Assembly (NCBI GenBank): GCA_964434775.1
Contig: CAYSWH010000024.1
Span: 1 to 24,792 of the forward strand
Reading direction: 5' to 3'
Length of the DNA stretch: 24,792 nucleotides
Source: CAYSWH01 sp964434775
Lineage (GTDB): Bacteria > Patescibacteriota > JACMRA01
Shown: positions 1 to 7,600 of the stretch, piece by piece
How positions within the stretch are numbered: the first letter of the stretch is position 1
Layout of the letters: each line of letters opens with the position of its first letter
The notes under the pieces: generated by a model
What the model was told of the DNA's origin: nothing
The model's database searches: none
Seen by the model: only the letters and a program-made list of their open reading frames with translations
Translations under genes and position numbers: made by a program

Positions 1-225
1 TCCGGGACCTGTTCCGCTTTTGGTTAGAACTCCGCCGGTCTCGGCGGCTTGGGCTAGCTCTTGCGGCTGATTTGCAAGATACCCGATCGTTCCGGCTACA
101 CCTACTGCAGTTAAGGCAAAGGCAAAAAATATGCCAAGAGTCAAAATCGGATTGCGTGACTTTACAGCTCTTATCAGCCCTTTAATAAAAGAAGGCCCAT
201 GTTGTTGTGGTTTATGTGGTGACAT
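1..225 (-). CDS. Partial single-pass membrane protein, N-terminal part only
   Basis: The reading frame is open from an ATG at 223-225 to the window edge, giving about 75 codons, so only the N-terminus is visible. It begins with a basic, His/Gln-containing cytoplasmic stretch (MSPHKPQQHG) and then, at about residues 27-52, a hydrophobic segment (NPILTLGIFFAFALTAVGVA) that should be one membrane helix or an uncleaved signal anchor. An Ala/Gly/Glu-rich stretch follows, presumably outside the cell. A good promoter lies upstream at 292-320. I do not recognise the family; a membrane-anchored extracytoplasmic protein is the most that can be said. No Shine-Dalgarno sequence precedes the start. Confidence 0.65.
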   Translation of the reverse strand, partial: MSPHKPQQHGPSFIKGLIRAVKSRNPILTLGIFFAFALTAVGVAGTIGYLANQPQELAQAAETGGVLTKSGTGPG

Positions 226-291
226 ATACAATTTTTGTTTTTGTATTAATGTATTTTTTGTTTATTTTAAGCTTTTTTTACACTTAAAAAA

Positions 292-320
292 ATTATACTA
301 CACAAATTCAACCTTTGCAA
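292..320 (-). promoter_or_regulatory. Sigma70-like promoter for the partial membrane protein
   Basis: On the minus strand, a -35 box TTGCAA (315-320) is followed by 17 nt and a perfect -10 box TATAAT (292-297). The predicted transcript would have a leader of about 60 nt before the ATG at 225. Called by motif match only. Confidence 0.5.
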
Positions 321-475
321 ATAAAAGTTTTTTTCACAAAAAATGTTAAGGATATTCTAGTCTTAAAAAATTGATATTTCTTAAATCAATTGTAAATATG
401 AATGATACTCTATAGATTCAAGAAGTTTTTTAGGTGGAATAAGAACATTCACTTCATCAGATAAAATTTATAGCT

Positions 476-619
476 AACCCCTCTTAAACCTAGACATTTT
501 CAAATTCCACTCCGTCACTTGCCAATTGGTCATCCTGAATTTATTTCAGGATCTATTCGAAAAGATGTCGAAACGAGTTCGCCGTGACAGGTGTATAGGT
601 TATTTTCGGATAGACTATA
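476..619 (+). repeat. 144-bp dispersed repeat, copy 1
   Basis: This stretch matches 19142-19285 in the same orientation with no indels and only three mismatches (at 562, 568 and 584). Inside it are a perfect 7-bp hairpin (ATCCTGA at 532-538, TCAGGAT at 546-552, 7-nt loop) and a second half (563-589) that repeats the same spaced skeleton in inverted order, with GTCA at 529-532 facing TGAC at 585-588. The layout resembles REP/BIME-type palindromic elements made of two facing hairpins. It lies just beyond the clpC terminator, in a gap without genes. Similarity may extend about 9 bp further left (TTATAGC versus TTATAAGC). Confidence 0.9.
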
Positions 620-646
620 ATAAAAAACCCGAAGTAGTACTTCGGG
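618..646 (-). terminator. Rho-independent terminator of clpC
   Basis: CCCGAAGT and ACTTCGGG (628-646) form an 8-bp stem with a 3-nt loop. On the minus strand it is followed directly by TTTTTTATTA. It starts 26 nt past the clpC stop codon, the expected place. Confidence 0.85.
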
Positions 647-672
647 AAAAAGAAAGAGAGCAACGATCTTGG

Positions 673-3255
673 TTATTTTTGATTATCTATCATCCTGGCT
701 TCTTCTTTTCTTTTGTCTTCGTGATTCTTTTTGACTGATTTTATTTTTTTTGTACGTACTACAATAAAGTCTTTTTCTATAACAATTTCTACATTCCTGA
801 CATTTGGATTATCCAAAATATATTCAGCGAGAGGATCTTGCAGATTTCTGGCAATGAGAGCCTTAACTTCCCTAGCACCAAACTCAATTTTTTCATTTGC
901 CAAACTAACTAACTTCTCAACCACTTTGTCACTTACGCTCAAGGACCTTCCTTGCTTAAGCATATGGTTTTGTAAGAAACTAATTTCTTTATAAATGATT
1001 TTGGCTAAAACTTTTTTGGTTATTGGTCTATATACAATTTTTCCGGTAAGCCTACCTAATATCTCGGGCTTAATATTCTTTTCCACGTCTTGCATTACCT
1101 GCTCTTTCAAGCTCGTATAATCAGCTTCGTCCTCTTCCTTGAAATCAATAAAACCTAATTTGGAAGCGAATTTATTGAATTGGTTTTTCCCCAGATTTGA
1201 AGTTAAAAAGATAATCGCATGTTCACAACCAACACTATTACCTCTAGCATCCGTTACCCTTCCTTCTTCCAGCATTTGTAGGAGAATATTAAGGTTTTCA
1301 GGGTGACCTTTTTCTATCTCGTCAAAGAGGATAACCGAATACGGTCTTTTACGTAGAAACTCAGTCAACTGGGGAGCATCTTCATATCCGACATACCCGG
1401 CAGGTGCACCCAAGAGACGACTAATTTGATGCCTTTCCCTAAATTCAGACATATCCAGCTTGAGAAGATATTTATTTGGATCGCCATATAACTCTCTGGT
1501 TAAGACCTTAACGGTTTCAGTTTTTCCTACTCCAGTCGGTCCCAGCAGGAGAAAGCTGGCAATAGGACCGGTATGAACATTGACCCCTGCATAACTTCTT
1601 TTGAGAGCGGAGGATATTTCTTTAATTGTTTCATCTTGCCCGTAAATCTGGTGTGCTATTGCCTTTTCCAAACTCTTGATTTGGGTGTAAATATTTGAGC
1701 TGATTCTAACTAACGGTACTCCGGACATTTCAGACACTACTTTCTCAATCACCGGAAGAGAGACTACTGCTTTTTTCTTATCCTCTTTTTCCTTTACATT
1801 AAGCTTAGAAAGCTCCTCTTCCAACTTTTTTTGGTCTTTCTCAAATTTCTCGGATAATTCAAAGTTATTATTCAAAATCGCTTCATTTTTTTCTTTGATA
1901 AGTGAAAGAATCTGTTTTTCAATGTCGATCCATTTTTTTTCTCTTTGTTTATTGAACTTGTTCTTTTGTGCTGTATCCAATCGAGTCCTAACCAAAGCTT
2001 CGTCCAGCAAATCTATAGCTTTATCGGGAAACTTCCTTTCCGGCAGAAATCTGTCTGCCAGGTCGACCATTTTGGGAAGAGAATTTTCGGGAAAAGTAAT
2101 ATTATGAAAATTTTCATACATCTGCTTGATCCCTCTAAGAATGGACAGGGTCTGCTCGGCACTAGGCTCTTCCAATCTAAGAGGCTGGAATCTCCTCTCA
2201 AAAGCCTTGTCTTTTTTAATAATTGTTCGATATTCATCCTCCGTAGTCGCCCCGATGATGCTTATCTCTCCTCTTCCCAAAGCCGGTTTTAGAATTGAGG
2301 ACATTTCCGGACCACCTTGAGAACCTCCACCTCCGGCACCAATGGCGGTGTGTACTTCGTCAATAAAAAGAATTATATCCCTTCTCTCCATAATCTCCTC
2401 CAATATAGCCTTTAACCTTTGTTCAAACTCACCTCGAAAGACAGAACCGGCAACCAAACCACCAACATCCAAAGAAAGAATTTTCTTATCACTAAGCCAT
2501 TCCGGTACAGATCCCTCGCCGATTCGTTTGGCCAGCCCTTCAACCAAAGCAGTTTTTCCCACTCCGGGATCTCCTAGGATTATCGGATTATTCTTGTTTT
2601 TTCTACTTAGAATTTGTATTAACCTATCTACTTCCCGTTCCCTTTCAATTACATCGAAATCAGGTTCATTTTGAACTTTATGGTTTAGATTGACGGTAAA
2701 GTAGTCTAAGGCTGATCCCTGATTTTTTTTATTCTTTTGCTTTGAGGCCTTTGTCTCATCGCCTACTTTGGTACCGGTATTATAAAATCGGAAGAGCGAG
2801 GTCAGAATTTCAATTAATTTTTTATTATTTTCCTCAGAAAGATTCATTAGTTTCTTTCCATTGGATTCCTTGGTTTCCAAAATTCCAAAAATTAGATGTT
2901 CTATTCCAATATAACTATAATTATAAGTCTCAGCCGTTCTAATTGCAGCATCCAAACAGACCTGTAGTTCCTCAGTTATTTCCGGAAGAAGTGCAGGACA
3001 CTGGGATTGACTCTTGGACTTAGACTGATTTTCCGCACTTTCGTTTCCCTGTTTTCTTATTAATTCCAATAACTCTTGATTTGACAGGTTATCCATAAAA
3101 GTTACCTGAAAAGGCAGCCCTTCTTGCGGTTGAGAAAGAATCCCGAATAAGAGATGCTCACTTCCGATATAGGAATAACCTAATTGAATTGCAATTTGTT
3201 GAGCAATAGCTAAGGCGTTTTTAGCTCGATTATCAAATTTGGGTAGTGATGACAT
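673..3255 (-). CDS. clpC: ClpC-type AAA+ unfoldase (Clp ATPase)
   Basis: This is an ATP-driven protein unfoldase of the Hsp100/Clp family that threads substrates, probably into ClpP. The 860 residues show two Clp_N repeats (about 7-45 and 92-130), a first AAA+ module with Walker A GDPGVGKT (228-235) and Walker B ILFIDE (295-300), a short middle coiled coil with a UVR-like stretch (about 455-485), and a second AAA+ module with Walker A GPTGVGKT (572-579) and Walker B VILFDE (641-646). The short middle domain and UVR-like part point to ClpC rather than ClpB, whose middle domain is much longer. An LGF tripeptide (700-702) sits where ClpC/ClpA/ClpX carry the ClpP-docking loop. The C-terminus is a basic, charged tail. 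No clpP, mcsA, mcsB or ctsR is nearby. It is transcribed alone, with a promoter at 3315-3343 and a terminator at 618-646. No CIRCE-like inverted repeat was seen. Confidence 0.93.
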   Translation of the reverse strand: MSSLPKFDNRAKNALAIAQQIAIQLGYSYIGSEHLLFGILSQPQEGLPFQVTFMDNLSNQELLELIRKQGNESAENQSKSKSQSQCPALLPEITEELQVCLDAAIRTAETYNYSYIGIEHLIFGILETKESNGKKLMNLSEENNKKLIEILTSLFRFYNTGTKVGDETKASKQKNKKNQGSALDYFTVNLNHKVQNEPDFDVIEREREVDRLIQILSRKNKNNPIILGDPGVGKTALVEGLAKRIGEGSVPEWLSDKKILSLDVGGLVAGSVFRGEFEQRLKAILEEIMERRDIILFIDEVHTAIGAGGGGSQGGPEMSSILKPALGRGEISIIGATTEDEYRTIIKKDKAFERRFQPLRLEEPSAEQTLSILRGIKQMYENFHNITFPENSLPKMVDLADRFLPERKFPDKAIDLLDEALVRTRLDTAQKNKFNKQREKKWIDIEKQILSLIKEKNEAILNNNFELSEKFEKDQKKLEEELSKLNVKEKEDKKKAVVSLPVIEKVVSEMSGVPLVRISSNIYTQIKSLEKAIAHQIYGQDETIKEISSALKRSYAGVNVHTGPIASFLLLGPTGVGKTETVKVLTRELYGDPNKYLLKLDMSEFRERHQISRLLGAPAGYVGYEDAPQLTEFLRKRPYSVILFDEIEKGHPENLNILLQMLEEGRVTDARGNSVGCEHAIIFLTSNLGKNQFNKFASKLGFIDFKEEDEADYTSLKEQVMQDVEKNIKPEILGRLTGKIVYRPITKKVLAKIIYKEISFLQNHMLKQGRSLSVSDKVVEKLVSLANEKIEFGAREVKALIARNLQDPLAEYILDNPNVRNVEIVIEKDFIVVRTKKIKSVKKNHEDKRKEEARMIDNQK

Positions 3256-3314
3256 AAAATAAATGCTGAATTAGGTTTTAAAAACTTTATCTTTTTATTT
3301 TTTTATTCTTGTGA

Positions 3315-3343
3315 ATTTTAATAGTTTTTTTATTCTTTGACAA
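3315..3343 (-). promoter_or_regulatory. Sigma70-like promoter of clpC
   Basis: On the minus strand, TTGTCA (3338-3343) and TAAAAT (3315-3320) are separated by 17 nt; each matches the consensus at 5 of 6 positions. It lies about 60 nt upstream of the clpC ATG, in an A/T-rich gap with no other gene. Confidence 0.5.
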
Positions 3344-3475
3344 TTACCTGTTTATTATTATCTGGTTTTATAAAACTACTTTCAAAGTTAAGAAAAAAAG
3401 TCAAATTTGGCAAGGGACTTTTTTGGTTGCTAAGATAAACGCCTATTTTTTGGTAAATAACTAAACTAATTTTAG

Positions 3476-4093
3476 CTATTCGTTATTAATAATCAAATCC
3501 GCTAATGACATTGGCCTAGCTTCTTCCAGATATTTCACTTGAGCAGGAAAATATTTCTGTGAATACTTATTTTCTAAATCTTTACCCAAGTATTTGTAGT
3601 CTCTAAAGTAAGCTCTTTTTAAAGCTGTTTTAAAGGAAACATCCAAAAATACCTTGTAGTTTAAATAATCTCTCAATTCTTTTCTAAAAAGAAAGACTCC
3701 TTCGAGAATTACGACTGTTTGTGAATTTATTTTATAAGTTCTTGTAAGATCATAGTTATTCGTTTGTAAGTTTAGGGTTTTTAAATCTTTATTGATTGTA
3801 TTTCCTCTGAAGATAGGCTCAAGAATCTCAAAAATCAGTGAATCCAGATTGAATGAACGGTTGTAATAATTATCTATCTCATTCTTGCCGGAATAACGTA
3901 TTAATTTTGGATTGTGAAAATCGTCTAAATGTACAAGCTGAGTATCAAAATATCTATCTCGAAGAAATACGTTAAGAGACTTAGCAAATTCAGTCTTTCC
4001 CGAAGCATCGATACCGTTAATACCAATTATAAAAGGTTTCACTTTGGACCAAGATTCAAGTTTCTTTTTGATTATTTCAAAATGATTTTTCAT
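3476..4093 (-). CDS. Uridine kinase-like P-loop kinase
   Basis: The protein is 205 residues long, close to the size of bacterial uridine kinases. It has a clear Walker A motif, GIDASGKT (27-34), in the setting FIIGINGIDASGKTEFAKSL that is typical of the uridine kinase/phosphoribulokinase group. A VHLDDFHNP motif follows at about 54-62, where this group has its substrate-binding Asp/His region, and VVILEGVF (about 127-134) resembles the usual second strand. The likely role is phosphorylation of a nucleoside (pyrimidine salvage) or a related small molecule, in the cytoplasm. The substrate cannot be read from sequence, so no symbol is given. It is divergent from the gene at 4160, with only 66 bp between the starts. 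No Shine-Dalgarno is seen. Confidence 0.75.
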   Translation of the reverse strand: MKNHFEIIKKKLESWSKVKPFIIGINGIDASGKTEFAKSLNVFLRDRYFDTQLVHLDDFHNPKLIRYSGKNEIDNYYNRSFNLDSLIFEILEPIFRGNTINKDLKTLNLQTNNYDLTRTYKINSQTVVILEGVFLFRKELRDYLNYKVFLDVSFKTALKRAYFRDYKYLGKDLENKYSQKYFPAQVKYLEEARPMSLADLIINNE

Positions 4094-4159
4094 AAAGAGA
4101 CTTTACAATCTGTTTCGAATCGTTATTAATAAATCATAAGTAAATCCAAAAATTAATTT

Positions 4160-4552
4160 ATGCAAGAAGAGAACTCAAAGTTAGTTAGTAAAGATAACAA
4201 AATTAGGCTAGTTATTATAGATTCGAAAGCCGGAAAATACTACTTTAATACACATCTAAAGTTTTCTGATTTAAAACTAAACGAAGAAACTGAAGGTATT
4301 TTAAACAAGATGTATAAATCTCTACTCAAAGTCTTTGAACCGAGCGGAGTCTTTTCAATTATTATCAGGTATGTAGGAACAAGTGAGAAAGGTGATAGTT
4401 ATGAAGTTAACATAATCCCGGTCAAAGGAACTGTTCACAATAAAGAGGATGCTGTAAAAATCAGCAAAATTATTGCAGCTGCCAATCAGCTATTAAGCAT
4501 GGAATTAAAGAAGCAGAAAGAGGAAGGAGAGGAAACTCAAGCAGCAGACTAA
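4160..4552 (+). CDS. Hypothetical protein, 130 aa
   Basis: I do not recognise this protein. It is rich in beta-forming stretches in the first 90 residues (KIRLVIIDSKAGKYYFN, FSIIIRYVGTSEKGDSYEVN), followed by a helix (about 95-115) and a highly charged Lys/Glu tail (KKQKEEGEETQ). No signal peptide or membrane segment is present, so it is probably cytoplasmic. It stands alone, divergent from the kinase-like gene and convergent with leuS. The start is the first ATG after the gap; no ribosome binding site is visible. Codon use looks like that of its neighbours, which supports it being real. Confidence 0.65.
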   Translation: MQEENSKLVSKDNKIRLVIIDSKAGKYYFNTHLKFSDLKLNEETEGILNKMYKSLLKVFEPSGVFSIIIRYVGTSEKGDSYEVNIIPVKGTVHNKEDAVKISKIIAAANQLLSMELKKQKEEGEETQAAD

Positions 4553-4612
4553 TAATAAAATTTTCTTCTAAAAGCTGCTGTCTGACTTAGTGGTTTAAGT
4601 TTTCCATTTAAT

Positions 4613-7600
4613 CTATATTACCGCAAAAGTGACTACTTTATTGCGAATTACCTTACTAAACTTGATTTCTTTACCCTGTAACCACTTCTCAGCCTTAATC
4701 TTCGCTTTGTCCAAAACTTCTTGATCTTCGCTGTCCTTGGGTACCTCAAAAGTAGCTCTTAATTTGCCGTTAACTTGAACAGCAATAGTCACATTTTCCT
4801 CAATAATGAGTTCCGAGTTGTATTCCGGCCAAGGTTGCAAATGGATAGACCGTGAAGCGTCATTTCTATCATAACCGTTAACATTATACCATAGCTCCTC
4901 GGTTATAAAAGGAGCCATAGGAGCAAAAGCCCTGAGAAATCCGGTCCAAATCTGCTCGGGGATCTCTTCGTACTCTTTTAGAAGATTAGTAAAAGTCATA
5001 ATTTCAGCCACAGCAACATTGTTTTTCATATCTTCTAAATACTCAGTAACAGCCTTAACCATCTTATGATAACCGGTTTGCAACTTCCGATCTACCACCG
5101 GAGTTTTTACGGTTTTGGCATTCAAAGCATAAACATTATCTACTAACCTTTTACAGGCTTTGAGACCACCTTCTTGCCAACAAACCGTGGCATCATATGG
5201 ACCAATAAAATTAATGTAGATTCTCAAGGCATCTGCCCCTACCGTTTCCAGTTTTTCGTCCGGATTGATTACATTATCCAGACTTTTGCTCATCTTCCTA
5301 CCATCTTCAGCAAGAAGAATCCCGCCGTTGGTTCTTTGATTATAAGGCTCGGGAGTGGGCACTATCCCTTTGTCAAATAAAAAACGATGCCAAAATCTGG
5401 AATATAGGAGATGAAGAGTAGTATGTTCCGAGCCTCCGAAGTAATGATCTACAGGCAACCAATATTTTAGTTTTTCTTGATCAGCTAATTCTTCAGAGTT
5501 ATGAGGGTCCAAATATCTTAGATAATACCAACTGCTACCTGCCCAATTCGGCATGGTATCAGCTTCCCGATATCCGATTTGACGTCCGTTATCGTCCTTT
5601 ATTTCTACCCAGTCTGATTTTGCAAGGGGAGAAGAACCGTCTACGGAGGGCTGATAATCTTCAACATCAGGAAGTGTTAAAGGCAAATCTGACTCCCCCA
5701 AAAGTTTGATTTGATAAGGTTCGTGGTTAATATATGTATACTTATTATAGTCAAATATGTTTTTTATCTCATCAAATTCTTTGAGTATTCTTTCATCCGG
5801 CAAAACTTCGCGTAGCCTATCATAACCATGCCAACCCCAACTACAACCGAATATTTTCCGAGCATCTAAAATCTCCCATAATTCCAAAACATCACTTTTG
5901 GTGTCCGTAAAGAAGTATACTTTCTTGGGACTAACCCCCCAATCTTTACAAACTTTTTCTACTTTATTCTCTTTAGATAAATCATCTTCCGCAGCCAAAA
6001 TATGAGTAAACGGCAAACCTGTTTTTGCTGTAAAGGGTTTAATGTAATTTCCCGACCCGGAAGACACTACAGCCATTTTAACATTATCAAATTCAAGTAA
6101 CTGTTCAACAAATTCGTCAAACAACCTGGGTCCTCTGGATAGTATCTTCTCTCCTAGTTCCTTTCTCTTTCTTAAGCTATCCTGAGCGTCTTCTTTGGTA
6201 TACACATTCCCTCTTTTGTACTTCGGCGAAAGATGGTGGCCGATAAACCACTCCTGCTTGATTTCCTCCACGGTCATGTTCTTGGCTAGATCACGGTGGA
6301 CAATTTCCGCAAAATCTTCCAAAGTATCACCGATTACCCCGTCAAAATCAAATATTAAATACTTGGTATCCTGTTTTTTTCTGGTTAGCTCTTTCCCGTC
6401 AACTTTGAGGTATTCAAACGGGAAAGGCTCACCCCAATATCTTTGTCGACTAAAGACCCAATCTCTAAATTTGTAATTTACTTCTTTCCTACCTTTATTT
6501 TCCTTGATTAATTTTGTAGTAATCTCTTTTCTGGCCTCAGCCGAGATCATTCCGGAAAATTCCTGAGAATTAAATAAAATGCCGTCTTCCGTAAATACAT
6601 CGCCTTGTTTGATTTTTTCCAAAAAATTATTCCTTGGCTTGCCATCAATACTTACTGTTTCCACCAACGGAATATCATACTTAAGAGCCATTTCCGCATC
6701 TCTTTCGTCATGACCAGGCACTGCCATTATTGCTCCTGTTCCATAACCCCCCAAAACATAGTCAGCTACATAAATAGGAATTTTTTTGCCTGTAAACGGT
6801 TGGCGAACATAGCTACCGGTAAAGACTCCGGTTTTTTCGCCACCGATCTGCCTTTCTCTTTCACTCTTCTTTTTTACCTCCTTCACATAATTTTCTACAC
6901 TCAACTTCTGGTTTTTTGTTGCCAGTTTGAATAACAAAGGGTGTTCAGGGGCAATAACCAAAAAAGTAGCCCCAAAAATAGTATCAACTCTAGTAGTAAA
7001 GGTTTCAAGAGTTTGATTGATTTCTTTGGCTACAAAATGTTCCAAGAGAGTTCTAGCTTGCTTGAGTCCAGGCTCCAAAAACTGTTCCATCTCTTCTTCA
7101 CTCAAATCATGATAATATTTATTAAATCGATCTACTTTGTAAAATGAGCAAAGCGGAAAGTAAACATCTTTTTGACTATGCACTTTTTCGGTAAAAGTTA
7201 TGCGTCTTATTCCCTCGGCTTTGTAAAATTTTTGACCGTCATATAAGCAAAATACATCTTTGAAGTAAGCCTTAATCTGGCCACCGAACCTTTTGGCTAT
7301 TCCTGTATAAAACTTAAGCATTTTCTCATATCTCTTTTCCTGCGAATCGTGCAGGGTAACTCCTGCTATTACTTGTGAGTCTTTTCCGGGTTGTTCGGGA
7401 AATTCTTCATCGGAATGCTTCCCTTTCAAAGATTCGTAGTCAAAATAAAGTCCGGTATCTTGAGCCAGACTGACTTTTCCGGTTTTTTGATAGTAAGCCT
7501 TGGCCTTGATTTTGGCGTTTTCCCATTCGTCACTACCGTTTTCATCCGGTTCGCTGATGGTTATTTCCAGATCATCTGTTGTCACAAAGGTTATTTCTTG

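Noticed and set aside
131..349. Plus-strand open frame of 72 codons at the window start
   Set aside because: Its first part is antisense to the membrane-protein gene and the rest runs through that gene's promoter region; Cys/Phe-rich translation typical of A/T-rich noncoding DNA.
4535..4583. Possible terminator hairpin AGCAGC...GCTGCT between the 130-aa gene and leuS
   Set aside because: Only 6 bp of stem around a loop of nearly 30 nt and no T-run; too weak.
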